A stretch of DNA of 64,000 nucleotides from Marinobacterium ramblicola (GTDB lineage: Bacteria; Pseudomonadota; Gammaproteobacteria; Pseudomonadales; Balneatricaceae). Below the pieces are notes generated by a model. The model made no database searches. It had not been told where the DNA came from and saw only the letters and a list, made by a program, of their open reading frames with translations. A program made the translations under genes and the position numbers. The DNA is taken from the NCBI RefSeq assembly GCF_019084545.1, contig NZ_JAHREP010000001.1:1-64000 (forward strand), read 5' to 3'. The first letter of the stretch is position 1; the number at the start of each line of letters is the position of its first letter. Shown one piece after another: positions 43,501 through 47,367 of the stretch.

Positions 43501-46500
43501 ACGAGCTGCTGATCTCCGGTGCGACCCTCGTCAAGGGTGATACCGGCGGTGGTACCGGCGGTGGAAGTAGCTACACCTACTACGGCGAAGGCAGCGTCAC
43601 GGAGGAGCTGAACAACAGCATCTCCGGTCGTATCGCCTACCCGGCGCTGACCGGCGGTTTCGCCACCTTCAACAGCGCCACCAATAGCCAGCAGGGGCAG
43701 TACGGTTACCTGACGGTGTACGAGAATGGCGGCTGGCGCTACGACTTGGGCAATGACGCCAGTGGCTTCAGTGAAACCGTCAACGCCCAGGTGCAGGCGC
43801 TGAAGGATGGCGATCTGCGGGTCGAGTACTTCACCGTGATCACCACCGACGGCAGTACCACAACCGTTACGATCGAGGTGTCCGGCTCCACCGATGCGCC
43901 CGGATCGGTCACCGCGACCTTGACCGAAGATGATGCGCTGATCAACTCCGCGTCCGGCCGTCTGGCCGACAGTGCCGATCTGGAGCTGAGAACGCGCTAT
44001 CTGGATATGGATGCCAATACCGCGTTTGGTCGCTTCACCCTCACCGCCGATGGCCAGTGGCAGTATCTGATCAACAACAGCGCCGCGGCCGTGCAGGCTC
44101 TGCGTGCCGGTGAACGCGTCACCGACACCCTGGTGGTCACCACCTTGGATGGCAGTACCGCTACCGTTGCCATCGATCTGCTGGGTACCAACGATGGCAC
44201 CGTTATCGGTGGCGTTGAACCGACGCCGGTGAGTGTTGTGGAGAATGCGGATAACGCCGCTGCGGATCAGATGTTGACCGCCAGCGGTCAGCTCTCCATC
44301 AGTGATGTGGATGCCGGCGAAGCGATCTTCAGCAGTGTGGTCACGGCGCTGTCGGCCAATCCGTTGGGTGAGCTGAGCATCGCCGAGGATGGCAGCTGGA
44401 GCTATGTCGTCCGCAACGGCGACATCCAGTACCTGAATGCCGGCGAGGTGCGTATCGAGCGGTTCCAGGTGAGCAGTGCCGATGGCAGTGCCACCCGTAC
44501 CCTGGAGGTCAGCATCGAAGGGCGTAACAACGCAGCGGTGATCTCCGACCCGGGTAGCCAGCAGGTGACCGAGGATCAGGTGACCCAGCTCAGCGGCACG
44601 TTGACGGTGACCGATGCGGACGCCGGCCAGTCGCTGTTTGTGGCGCAGGACAGCAGTTCAGCCTATGGCCGCTTCGTGCTGGCCGCCGATGGCAGCTGGA
44701 GCTACAGCCTCGATAACGCATCGACCGCTGTTCAGCAGCTGACCTCGGCGGACCTGCTGATCGACAGTTTCACGTTGGTTACCCTTGATGGCACCAGCCG
44801 CCAGTTCAGCATCGCTATCCAGGGCAGCGATGACCAGCCGGTGATCGCACCGAATGCTGGTGATGGTGCTCTGGCGGTGCTGAGTGAAGATCAGCTGCTG
44901 TCGGCCAGTGGTGCATTGACGATCATTGATGCCGATGCCGGTCAGTCCCTGTTTGTCGCGCAGGATAGCAGCAGCGCCTATGGCCGCTTCGTGCTGGGCA
45001 GTGACGGCAGTTGGAGCTACACGCTGGACAACGCCAGCGCTGCAGCTCAGGGCTTGGTGTCCGGTCAGCAGGTGATCGATCAGTTCACCCTGGTGACTGC
45101 TGACGGCAGCACCGAGACCTTCAGCTTCGCCATCGACGGTCTGGATGACCAGCCGGTGATCACACCGAATGCCGGTGCGCTGGCGATGGTTAGCGAGGAT
45201 CAGCAGCTGTTGGCCAGCGGCGTGCTGGCGATCAGCGATGCGGATGCCGGTCAGTCGCAGTTCGTGGCTCAGGATAGCAGCAGCACCTATGGCCGCTTCG
45301 TTCTGGGCAGCGATGGTAGCTGGAGCTACACGCTGGATAACACCAGTGCTGCCGTTCAGGGCTTGGTGTCCGGTCAGCAGGTGATCGATCAGTTCAGCGT
45401 AGTGACTGCCGACGGCAGCACCGAGACCTTTAGCTTCAACATCGACGGTCAGGATGATCAGCCGGTGATCACACCGGATGCCGGCGCGCTGGCGGTGCTG
45501 AGCGAAGATCAGCAGCTGTTGGCAAGCGGTGTGTTGGCAATTAGCGATGCGGACGCCGGTCAGGCGCAGTTCGTCGCGCAGGACAGCAGCAGCGCGCTCG
45601 GTCGCTTCGTACTGAATAGCGATGGTAGCTGGACCTACACCCTGGCCAATAGCAGCTCTGCGGTTCAGCATCTGGTGTCCGGTCAGCAACTGATCGATCA
45701 GTTCACCGTGGTAACCGATGACGGTACCACAGAGACCTTCAGCTTCACCGTAGAGGGTCAGGATGACCAGCCGGTGATCACGCCGAGTACCGGTGCTTTG
45801 GCTGTACTGAGTGAGGACCAGGTACTGCAGGCTAACGGCGTGCTGGCGATCAGCGATGCCGATGCCGGACAGTCGCTGTTCGTGGCGCAGGATAGCAGCA
45901 GCGCTTACGGCCGGTTCGTACTGGGCAGCGATGGCAGGTGGAGCTACACGCTGGATAACAGCAGTGCGGCGGTGCAGGGGCTGGCAGCAGGCGTGAGCCT
46001 GAGCGACAGCTTCAGTGTTGAAACGGCTGATGGCACCCTTCAGTCGTTCAGCTTCACCATCAACGGACAGGGCGATGCACCAGTGGTAACGCCTGATCCG
46101 ACCAGCGGGCCGATCGCCAATATGGTCGAGAGTCTGGTGATGTCGCAGAGCGGTCGACTGGTGATCGTGGATGCCGACCAGGGCGAGTCCGCGTTCCAGG
46201 CGATGGCTCAGACTACCGCCTATGGCCGGCTGACGCTGGATACAGCCGGCTATTGGCACTACCAGCTGGATCCGGCAAGCCAGGCGCTGGCGGATCTGGC
46301 CCGCGATGAGAGTATCGAGGAGCAGGTCACCCTGACCTCCGTCGATGGTTCCGAATTCACCGTTTCGGTCCGGATCACCGGCTACCTGAACGTGATTCAG
46401 AACCAGGCCGGTTTCGAGTTCAATCAGCAGCCCACAACCGGTGGTACGCAGACGACATCTACCTCAGGTAGCAGTAGTGCCAGCGGCACCAGTGGCGCGG

Positions 46501-47267
46501 GCCTGCTGGAGCAGATGCAGAGCGGTACTACACCGGATATAGGTGAGTCTGGCCAGGAAACTCAACAGGTCGTGTTCAGTACAACCACTCTTGGTGACAG
46601 TCTCTTCCAGCCGACAGTTAATGACCTTCCGGCAACACCGGATTCCACTCTGGGGGATAGCGTTGCTGCTGCACCGGGGCTGCTGGATTCCGGTCTCAAC
46701 CTGAGCTCTGGCGTTGCTACCGGTACTATTGAACAGCCCGCCAATGAGCCCACCGGTGAGCCGGTAGAAACAGGTACCGGCACTACTGCCACTGGCGCTG
46801 GTACCGGGGTAGGGGATACTACAGGTACTACCCAGCCACCAATTGATCAGACCACTCCGGCGGGTGCAGCGGCAGCCCAAGTGGATACTGGTCTGGATCC
46901 CTTCCTGCCTGATGTCGGCAGCGAAGAGGATGACGACAAGCGTAAGCAGCAGTTAGATGAGACAGCTGACGGTAATACCGACGAAGCAGCATCGGCAGAG
47001 GAGGGGGCTGCGAACGCCGCAGCCGGTGGCGGTGCCGCAGAGGCGCCGGAAGATCAGCCAGATGACACCCAGGGCGATACCCCTGATGCACAGCCTGCAG
47101 AGGCTCCGACTGACGAACCCCCTGTGACGAATGAGGCTCAGCCGGAAAGTGCCGGTCTAGCGGCTCTGGAGGGTGTGAGTGCCGCATCGACACTGGCGCT
47201 GGCGCGCTCAGGGGTACTGAGCGGGAATGGTCGAATCCGTTGGAATTGGGAGCGGGCTCAGGCTTGA
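19548..47267 (+). CDS. 9239-aa giant LEPR-XLL/DUF4347 repeat protein
   Basis: A single uninterrupted 27.7-kb gene for a protein of roughly 0.9-1 MDa. Domain order: a basic N-terminus with an LEPR-XLL variant MEPRYLL (residues 47-53); DUF4347 (about 105-268; His168 in LISHG, Cys211 in VYGC); an RTX-like patch; pentapeptide repeats (about 848-1195 and 1577-2060) alternating with related beta modules; about 13 copies of an approximately 100-aa beta repeat (between about 2455 and 5750); EF-hand-like loops (about 5358, 5398 and 5842); RTX-like calcium-binding turns (about 6385-6438); some 15 approximately 80-aa GGxGADTI repeats (about 6770-8000); nine VCBS repeats (about 8011-8950); and an acidic Gly/Thr/Pro tail. 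There is no classical signal peptide. GGAG precedes ATG 19548. It lies between a TolC fusion and the TPS/adaptor genes. A calcium-stabilised surface fibre or adhesin is inferred; no catalytic activity is evident beyond the possible His-Cys pair. Confidence 0.9.
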   Translation: MGSAPKGFRKGRLRALALKQWQGMMRKSLETQVVVTQRTPASVIEPMEPRYLLSGDLLMVPPEPEQQPQESLIDLSLQAEKSLQTEVAVQSPVEGEAVASEKQIDQVIFVDPRVEDSEALIQRALSNSALDAGRYEVVYLDAVGDGVEQIAQWLSRYDELDALHLISHGTEGKITLGDSVLDLASLDQYRDELTSWGAALSEQGDILVYGCSVAAEGEALVQALADLTGADVAASEDVTGAAALGGDWDLEVQAGFIDAAMLLDGGSWQGLLADFTSDATNQDFTGTADDDRFVFSDDWGVDTAGSAGGNDTLDFSAVTRDLVFTIDGDSVTVSYADGAETDSFTLDATGSTYTLIGGLGNDEYRLADGASLQSVTDSGGADKAVFLNGIAPVTLVRNGDRSTTVSNQGSYTLSDIESLTGHISLGNSMVAELTQGFGSWSDVVGELLNDSVLSAQLPLLGLSVSDLLAKGFSETPLSTAEGAAITFLNDLLTIGNDTLSGLTDLGALADAVAVELNGLVSGNLFTVEAGVHDWSELRLDLSFDATKTLTATPALDESLTNDLADAGLELTAFSAVDVEARLEGALSLGITLDDFTTLDPADAADSGFIRMQPFTLGVTASADSLDLSVGLSDAVFGSAASIGVTEGSLLLEAEAGFVIDQASLDSEQRASVGSALTLDSWSSGSLNVELPLSATLGSYDLASLGTPRLVLESDQLFTYQQDILLVNVPDISFDIELSQTLADDIVSALNRLKDSGDFVLNNDFFTTVLPGLGASLVDLFSVDAGSENTLSRIFDLTIAAQAYFDTTTLGSGSDTATVGGLVDALNQYLLSAAAMPFDPAQADWSGAMLAYTDFSGLDLSGFDFSGADLRGANFVGADLSGANFAGANLSGAVFSDATGKATARGANFSAASLIEAVLSGLDLRGAIFSAADLSGADLTAASLVAANFARSLVTGSTRVQNAILSATIDELESASDFADLVNLADGAADLSGFDLSGFDLSGLDLTSAILTATDLSGANLQGSDLQGADLANAVLSKAFIYGARFDAALGVAADALAFAETVDTSDLSSNDLSTALRLLVQGTSLAGYDLSGADLSGLDFTGIDLSAASLAGSNLSGASLSGAILSETTDFTGASLAGITDLPAALKGIFARASLAGVDLTGTVLDGLNLAGADLTGAVLTGASLVGADLRAAIINDITAAGADAAAILDAVTAALSGALYDSLTAMNQSSRAAYEAAMAPFALDEVFTEGASGPLFVFQGGLSFSADGMGLLFNLQVNIDKQVAQDFTLNNTDLPVEAGNLAPEFEFAATAVARLVAVLNTDLGVDMIANGGSFDTESWLRLNRLDAGARLALTGLDASLSLAGIAEAHVHEGVIDLRAAAQVTLTDPDNADGLNRLTAGEITTAGGLAGLAELTTTSNLRGSLLLDAAGAGFSLNDFGLPTLIFRAPELITQNPGSGEWEIATPEMYLDVRITETLKNSILDLLGSIDDTGNTALDNAVLNGKIPGLDKSVNELLGFDGDSSDAAVVDVFKLQDAAAAYLNDFSYTTEFPSLSGLVEALNLALSRDLSISFTTSQMDWSGFDLAGFDFSKLGIDALRNFDFSGANLAGANFSGLDLSGVDFSGANLAGVLFDGASLLRKAIFDGANLTGIDWSGIDLRGLDLSGVDLSGTNFSGFDLSRINLRGANLSGVNFSGANLRWADLIGSNLSGADLSFALALDVDWSSWFSSDLRFDAQTNLTGMVVGVDLRSLFGSLASGVSRLGSGLDLSGWASKDWSGWDLSGIDFSGVDLTGFNLSGTNLRDVLFNGTVLDGVNLSGALALDVDWTGVTGTLSDISGLLSRILSGSLPGATTGSATTWGSGIDLTGFDFSGWDLSDLDFSGITLGDLTLSWSTLSNVDFSDAIFGAVDWTGSSWSGVTLPSGTLSGIFRNVDFGDFSFNSNITWSLSGADFVGIDLTGVSGIGDFLTNIKSAWNNGSTPLDFGWVDFSGLDLSALTGLSADLFQFGSFRGADFSGMSLPDIGLNWDFSGLDLSLGNWDGLTVGGGYKLNLDGARLLGAALDIGDYIGSATGAFYDALTSFGSATAAFITGLNMDQAVLDNVFGELLDGPRIAISPIFDTSGSEVILGFNLVSNIDQLLNFGFDFSLGDVLTLSADGLGRFVLALDLDAGIAVATRTGSTPVGDIPLPEPGDSDIFFNLNRFDTGVALDLFNIQAILSAADFAGAGITDGEFSVKVAASITAEDPDNADGKGRITLSDLSTAGFAGVFDLTPAMSLAGRFVLGGDLGGFNVSDWGNPVLTVTSNIVNGTFVPEYFFDVSIDSTTVRTNLEDLFAKVSAVGGALDGSSFLDSALPFLDSSLGDMLKSDDGRTLGDLLSFQRVELDASGNEVRTSVLDDYYASTGDHTYSGLIDWLRDFLGATGVYSDLEPLLPSQYAESEVGPFTIGGGLFLNDVDEVQHLSVDATATGGSYTLNFTQGGVDYTTANIAFDADAATVETALRAALGPLFADPTNLTVTDLGNGILAISFAGQWAATNVSQLRADSTNLTGGQARVTTAQQGASRGLSLDLGLNLGKMLSLPFNLGGGLEELGFALKGDGTLDLDALVDLDLSFGLAFDNLSDLTAGSSYFFQARDISAQVVAGTDSFNAGVSLGVLDAEVDNGSVHFVADASVNLKDSAAADAVGQRVSLADFAAASSLSDLIEADATVWAEANFPLKANLFGGDLTKLTGGQNPSIEVYWGSEALPIDVALIADTDPVIVKKNLTNLASLSNMTPAMMVQMLVNIGDFLNQFRDSEVFQIPIPFTGTDLGDAFDFAYGWTQVLNEKLQGVLSFDLTSEEIVSPRLSDDVAFDLVLQRPGDLVPSLYTVTLLQADTAGFTHINELADYISGRIADATNGALQLQDSLPRWVSTTTQTDTTNTDTSSGSSTAATGTASSVSEEQAGGEPVNAELKVDIGTASGDLQLSYKGGSIQTVSVTAAMSDLDIADALSQQFATAIGTVADNIQVTGSRGEGYRVEFIGAVSGRAYVADDFSFGMSTPSTATSSVTETVISTAGTSETKVLAITGYASGTFELQLMGQTTAPIRYIADPTGSLQAKMIQQALEKIAGVGNVKVSFPQKDPLDPTGKKANYGSAPKFLIEFKGDLANQDIPDMTVYYGNLKNGTYVPAGETRGVSIIELTPGQNASGEVQTLTISAAAGTPATFDLSWNYDGKTWLTGVAGTLSSDMSASALRAALLDATSGASRLGDIAGLEIEVRQVASGSWAISFGGILAGQDVAELSVTSLSNATSPDVSLGTIREAYLRNEIQDILLGASVGDYRIQLGADGTLSDSFAATATAAELQSILEAVPEIGVGNVKVTGEPQRWSVEFFGRLAGQNLSLLMLSPVQSITLEPVVAGAGETVTQLVEIRFAGDAGYDVSVDIADMTIAEAQTALQLALEQLAGVGAGNVSVVAAETADGADQQWDVLFTGALAGKTLRALDLNVTLAVTTGGVTQITTSQIEGQEIRASLIQVGTTENRLMSGGLTWGKLSIRPVNVDDFTYVGIIPSTGVLVEGIQVGSSATGLNEVQRLTINDAASGSYTLTLAFDSGESYTTTAIASGADAATIQSAINTALDTAGSVSVALESDQQSNVFEVTFTGALAQKDVPLLTADFSGLRAYEGAEAVTYTLQEGRAATTDQVARDEVQRLTFNNVSGGLYSLVMQLDGSYYNLQEPLEVLPDEAALDSWLTGLSIDITGLSLHEKRALELEHALKLAFLSGDRAIAGAEVDVVAVPGDIANAFSYDIQYSGALGEQNLPTLLVFHRLLAVDTTTSYGNGSDALGFGIGGREAETEIGPKFNTLEDFALVLTDAINALLPSGETFNIAARFDPVAMDFMFDISLSPSLPALELPIGLDISDLDPLASLELSGLLAINGGVDLTTTIGLDFNRPENFQVNGGVLMSGEVLGTKAGGVDTSFSQFLQDPTKPYDPNTEIDSGQVDANNNPIMEPNPDYNPTVDTSFTVSFDGDSYVVTISAASQDNNTNLNDLLADIRTALTGVAVHNNSALKTLGYQNLGQAVDVALAQDDNGLQQLGFTLYGKTITEASISASGAFATTFGISSLTTEITMSSIGLPGSLTLSNGSAFDLIIDGADDLVSGGNTAATADNRITVGLAAGTYTPQSLVSALNAALAGITGSDLGPLQGKVSNLGQALVFELGTVADGSPALILSTLGQHIASLDFAAMDHDPFVRDFGFVSDALNKAGGVSVYLENTLIGARLIAGVEQFEGSASIGFVDLSMDNMLAQIDAGVNVRLLDGPEGNPGGRVYLDELIDAATLKDNLLGMRGAVVLGAGGSETLIAAPRGDQPGVISEDVGLTITLEGDTLNGGQPIELKVKLLAASTLTNTGLADLATDLNTAVDTAIDAWNGEHPGKLTSAQLASLKGHTWVDVDDLLLYDVTTKTTQTIVAGALQFIAPSIASVRVEGRRLVGEYMSPITFSDSDYTIGSQPMANLVIDGISLDAGGLSLLPPDVDPRIEISVPIVDVWNGITSLSDAVDIRVIGADALTGFGDLSWVQIIEGLRMASNLLSQFETFSFLDQDIPVIDLSVNDMFDIAVELAQAVEEVGNNPATGVGQLQEVLADSFGLPIYDPARPDIFGVSLDYDAASNAVMLNIPYEINLLDKSYPIALDLATLGEMIGGTALQDLMGSVGSIVDVGGSAMVTLQSSAMINIALGLDLASGAMFVYDYSDGGTTDNLDDDTGTFARLGMDVNGTALTFNASLGLFSLDVKNGTADIVAQAGLYLGDDPNGAAGQGDGRHYLGSAISVLTLQDGESVALIWDETTTPAGINITGAGTTADAWTLTANNDDAFRLHFTVAGVDYYTQSLVRGYEADIVQSYVEEALLHGTTALKGAVSVEQINADDPSQGWKIVVSGAGFDGKTLTLDAQQLRGDADGGPLGELNEIQWVSIPSGSGGTFTLTANIDGHTYTTSSLAWNASAATVASALRTALTSGANAISGADVSVSLHNSAKPQDGWDIEFTGALAGRGITLLEADSGALTHEGAVTAVPVVVSNTTGVVNQTRVMLVAATGGSFNLSFSYSSGTGTATKSLTNLAWDITAAELQSALNTAMGGGYSEILVVDDNDNGGFLISFDGNLLTGKGVTVSVDGTNLTASPFGALFRDVTVDFEGTANVLLPGYVTLPNDIFSLGRELGIIDSSLRNPIYIGDIEIQVNSLSDLMNGMIAGDAVSSSLITEAGVYDSAYTLNYRLPDLGGMFDLFKLNNPLIRLIRDPSVIIDGIDYALKGIQQSLDAIASLPLPLIGDQLAAGAQFIADIRGSVIAEIQNFIDSALDEYGGMENALRMTLFDVFTNDSNNDGIINPLSMDQWIEAEIDDVAIADRGGDNPFLNYLKDYNGDGVVTADDIVVEYLAFGSLSPVGVAAGTRLGYTLAGRTSDQRGDYVGGDIVAVDGYDPLAEAGALQFRMNLGQSLLSREVDLSFDIGLPGLNLDVDGGIGLDLGWDFFFGFGVNVQEGLYLVSEMAGNAGLNDAALTQSVYDLTVQSGTLPSDALKETTRISLAKPATTAGTFDITFGDGSSSWTLSTLDSSTLTATQLQQQLNAQVGASYTGIKVTESGGNWIIDFGGTSLAGKTVTLSNTLGLAVSTLSTPTDPNTVASQVFVTRPVSSEGTFDLSFATSGSSWSVTNVSNSTTASQLQTLLNKQLSTTYTGITVVEQGDAWKITFGGSSLLGQDVTVSGSFVAIQDPSLNPLIDNPWDLPSTNPAVNELRIVFDAYLAGNPASLSANIFFVAGTLTDYLADDLLVDQSGNDVSNYSPFGTDVGARTFFHGEFAINMTDRNSDGRLTYAEMTTGKFTDNFRQQFTGAAQANFHMELSIADTPLPRIIGDFHMTWALNTQSIPVGYSNMFSTQPQVWITDLAIDVGSLLSDFLGPIIAEIQQVTQPLQPVIDGLMMPIPGLSELAGRNYSVLDLAEDLGKGKVNVKFIKAFVYMLDLFNAIPTDADGLIIPIGRVFSFGGNLQDSSSRKSSSLSGSVNTTDQAMSSNTSGSTAGTQSFLEKLKNPNNAFKIPILTDLSLVLDLIMGKPVDLVTFSPPGLSVDVQIDVGSYVYPGVKAGIRGGVAIDVALTFGFDTYGIMKFIDSENPLHILEGFYVSDNFVNGVDQPEIVLNAFLEVYAELNVFVLRAGAAGGIKLNGELDFWDENGPGARDGKFRALEIYNQLLCEPFNPLNLVEANLRASAYARVYVDANSVLFGWKNVYSKTLINIDLFEIVWKPKPCMPILASDDNGDGTFVLHMGTNSLLPSDSAVDFNIAAMMEGKGAVDRQFRNTDDGDEKFVLRQIGNGEVEITATLNGSEYTLVYTGVKRIVGFTGRGDDSVDASGLSDIDVVLLAGDGTDTLTGSATDDVLIGGSGSSSLKGGAGDDLLMARAGTTAMEGSDGADSYRFIGNWGVATINDKDVRGSANVLDFSDQTGGLVLDTYNGKVTQGSSKVSWDSKTEIGLIAGGSGSDIVDMSYESTRLHIQVADVSADMALIEASLNSNAQSRLSDSDSSGLNDGVIAGISSGAVNSEDAPVSSYGDRVLRFVGFENLIGGVQSDIFAFEDKAAISGSLYGGAASGVGLNTTYEREGVRNTIDFSDYTTAVSINTSGSAYTLPTGFTTVAGATTVASASRINTSATNVTIRGFHNIIGGKGNDVLVGDKRQNQIFGMQGNDTLISVSGGDLLVADTLIVEDTSKTIESKTTALAARPAWTQLPSREWTWFDSTIHSTSFNGNGEVLIGGLGDDVLLGSLGQDRLYSGAGNDTLAGDLVRMSFDSTGALVSAEVDETTDAGFGDADYIEGLNGDLVVIGGNGADEIKLGDGDNLVLADEGYLALDPINRRVLDVRTLTSGYGAGDSVTLGSGSNIVLGGAGGDSITATDPDGERNIVIGDHGRIQFSLAEPDDHRISSLTSQTTVSTGGNDIITLGSGDAIVIGGRGADTITLAITVGDTTGNSKRLIAGDHADILFDSFGLMLSFSSTDTGATTAGDDLIRIGSGSDSAARDLGSNFVLGGLGNDRILISAQIDTDGRLVRGEASSEDVILGDNGAILRTASTATRPNLMLSVDSTETDKGGNDQIVSANGNKIAIGGFGADTINLFDGTHLVMGDSASFQFDAVAENGVLRSVTSTSTVLGGADTISLREGYKLVSGGIGADTIDIAATTTADASGEGWSSGGEFVGGTSYLAGVVGIAAVLPSPSTSSAQIENRGRTGRFILGDNGEFLFDNRGGLTTVRTLDQIAATGGDDVIVIGADNTTATLGFNLVLAGMGSDSVEVAPGSLSESIVLGDNGEYLRLPQSYLLSAVRSTVTGSGGIDTILLGSGNHMVIGGMAADTVDIRSSDARAAEDGIANRALVAGDSAEIIFSSDALVSMASLATNSGGDDTLTIGEGDLLLIGGFGRDLVNVNANTTAFRALAGDNTRFEFAPTDQQADQAESLTRMVTTDLQAATGGDDQIRVGIAGSVTGDMGEVLAIGGIGADRININGARARATLIGDNGEIQRLSGLTENGGAQRQSVSSYDFTLGADDILTTVAGDAVIVGGSGSDDIRAGRGETLVAGDHARLLFGADGAVELFTSLGTSIGGNDTIQIGGGDITYADGDKVVVGGLGADTITLSADVAATGESRERAIAGDNANIAFDVQGRLQSFATLDGDPSSGGNDTITLTLSGDDQNSGAIAEYQVIAGGVADDNIRIQSGVRTDDVISGDNLDYRRLTAADGVRQHLFAGVTQPTLGGADQVVTAAGDKLIFGGAGADSLTAFTQTGDSSIAFGDAGDVVYEQYTNIDGVERTRLQQLMTTSATSGDVDSIVLGGGEAAVFGGAGADQIRISSTDQSRRLVAGDEAQVNYDLGVPVLMQSTDTSAIATGLPGNHFILPDTGTNFLIGGLSIDTLVGSLGDSHRLLPGTGSINLLSKVVSVVVLGEAGEMGIFADREYASGANDELLISGATLVKGDTGGGTGGGSSYTYYGEGSVTEELNNSISGRIAYPALTGGFATFNSATNSQQGQYGYLTVYENGGWRYDLGNDASGFSETVNAQVQALKDGDLRVEYFTVITTDGSTTTVTIEVSGSTDAPGSVTATLTEDDALINSASGRLADSADLELRTRYLDMDANTAFGRFTLTADGQWQYLINNSAAAVQALRAGERVTDTLVVTTLDGSTATVAIDLLGTNDGTVIGGVEPTPVSVVENADNAAADQMLTASGQLSISDVDAGEAIFSSVVTALSANPLGELSIAEDGSWSYVVRNGDIQYLNAGEVRIERFQVSSADGSATRTLEVSIEGRNNAAVISDPGSQQVTEDQVTQLSGTLTVTDADAGQSLFVAQDSSSAYGRFVLAADGSWSYSLDNASTAVQQLTSADLLIDSFTLVTLDGTSRQFSIAIQGSDDQPVIAPNAGDGALAVLSEDQLLSASGALTIIDADAGQSLFVAQDSSSAYGRFVLGSDGSWSYTLDNASAAAQGLVSGQQVIDQFTLVTADGSTETFSFAIDGLDDQPVITPNAGALAMVSEDQQLLASGVLAISDADAGQSQFVAQDSSSTYGRFVLGSDGSWSYTLDNTSAAVQGLVSGQQVIDQFSVVTADGSTETFSFNIDGQDDQPVITPDAGALAVLSEDQQLLASGVLAISDADAGQAQFVAQDSSSALGRFVLNSDGSWTYTLANSSSAVQHLVSGQQLIDQFTVVTDDGTTETFSFTVEGQDDQPVITPSTGALAVLSEDQVLQANGVLAISDADAGQSLFVAQDSSSAYGRFVLGSDGRWSYTLDNSSAAVQGLAAGVSLSDSFSVETADGTLQSFSFTINGQGDAPVVTPDPTSGPIANMVESLVMSQSGRLVIVDADQGESAFQAMAQTTAYGRLTLDTAGYWHYQLDPASQALADLARDESIEEQVTLTSVDGSEFTVSVRITGYLNVIQNQAGFEFNQQPTTGGTQTTSTSGSSSASGTSGAGLLEQMQSGTTPDIGESGQETQQVVFSTTTLGDSLFQPTVNDLPATPDSTLGDSVAAAPGLLDSGLNLSSGVATGTIEQPANEPTGEPVETGTGTTATGAGTGVGDTTGTTQPPIDQTTPAGAAAAQVDTGLDPFLPDVGSEEDDDKRKQQLDETADGNTDEAASAEEGAANAAAGGGAAEAPEDQPDDTQGDTPDAQPAEAPTDEPPVTNEAQPESAGLAALEGVSAASTLALARSGVLSGNGRIRWNWERAQA
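22090..23130 (+). repeat. pentapeptide-repeat block 1 in the 9239-aa protein
   Basis: Residues about 848-1195 are largely A(D/N)LSG-type pentapeptides (for example GADLSGANFAGANLSG), the signature of right-handed quadrilateral beta helices. The block is broken into two or three segments by short linkers containing DLSS or EL-rich stretches. Confidence 0.9.
24279..25725 (+). repeat. pentapeptide-repeat block 2 in the 9239-aa protein
   Basis: Residues about 1578-2060 form a second pentapeptide block. It has an unusually high content of Trp and Phe at the central positions (DWSGWDLSGIDFSG-like), unlike block 1. It is preceded and followed by the same class of beta module (containing FNLNRFDTG/WLRLNRLDAG and the EDPDNADG/TDPDNADG loop), so pentapeptide block plus beta module is duplicated. 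Confidence 0.88.
28408..30995 (+). repeat. array of approximately 100-aa beta repeats in the 9239-aa protein
   Basis: At least seven consecutive diverged units share the pattern E-V-Q-x-L, then G-x-F/Y-x-L, A-x-x-V/I-Q-x-A-L, G-x-x-V, and V-x-F-x-G-x-L-A-G. Further units occur at about 26914-27220, 34050-35040 and 36220-36790. Repeats of this type are common in very large bacterial surface proteins; I know no assigned function. One related unit is found in the TpsA protein at about 52795-53060. Confidence 0.75.
35619..35790 (+). other. EF-hand/dockerin-like calcium loops in the giant protein
   Basis: Two loops of the form DxNxDG occur: DSNNDGIINP at residue about 5358 and DYNGDGVVTADD at about 5398. 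A third, DRNSDGRLTYAEM, lies at about 37072. Asp/Asn spacing at positions 1, 3 and 5 with Gly at 6 matches EF-hand loops, suggesting calcium binding in the mid-section. Confidence 0.6.
38690..43540 (+). repeat. RTX-like turns and GGxGADTI repeat region
   Basis: The section opens with hemolysin-type calcium-binding turns (LIGGSGSSSLKGGAGDDLL). It continues as about 15 units, each containing a GGNDxI-type strand, a LGSG turn, a (V/L)IGGxGADTI strand and a GD(H/N)AxIxFD strand. The pattern resembles a parallel beta-roll like that of RTX proteins, though with longer units. Confidence 0.8.
43580..46400 (+). repeat. nine VCBS repeats near the C-terminus of the giant protein
   Basis: Nine successive approximately 100-aa units with the VCBS pattern (SEDQ, DADAGQS, YGRFVL, DGSWSYTLDN, DxFxVxTxDG). 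Units 4-8 are close copies with a period of about 305-310 bp, including almost unchanged FVAQDSSSAYGRFVL. Units 1-3 and 9 are more diverged. Such repeats are typical of long bacterial adhesins. Confidence 0.9.
46401..47264 (+). other. low-complexity acidic C-terminal tail of the giant protein
   Basis: The last about 290 residues are rich in Gly, Thr, Pro, Glu and Asp, with one charged patch (EEDDDKRKQQ). They end in a short non-acidic segment containing RIRWNW. No conserved domain is recognised. The base composition here is less uniform than in the repeat core. Confidence 0.5.
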
Positions 47268-47367
47268 GAACAGGAATGAATGTAGAAGTGATGGATACAG
47301 TGGATAGGTGCGACGCCTTAAGATCGAAAATGGTCACTCCCTTTCGTAAGGCCTGTGAGGTAACAGG
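47268..47367 (+). promoter_or_regulatory. intercistronic leader of tpsB with imperfect hairpin
   Basis: The longest gap inside set 2 (100 bp). GCCTTA and CGAAA (47315-47320 and 47325-47329) can pair with TTTCG and TAAGGC (47342-47352), with a 4-nt bulge and a 12-nt loop. No T-run follows, so it is not a standard terminator; it could be an mRNA processing or stabilising element. I see no good sigma70 promoter in the gap. GAGG at 47357-47360 is the ribosome site for ATG 47368. Confidence 0.35.

Noticed and set aside
19548-47267. Ordinary RTX type 1 secretion substrate with an ABC exporter
   Set aside because: RTX-like turns are present, but no HlyB/LapB-type ABC transporter is encoded in the window. 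The neighbouring adaptors are GAF and M50 fusions instead.
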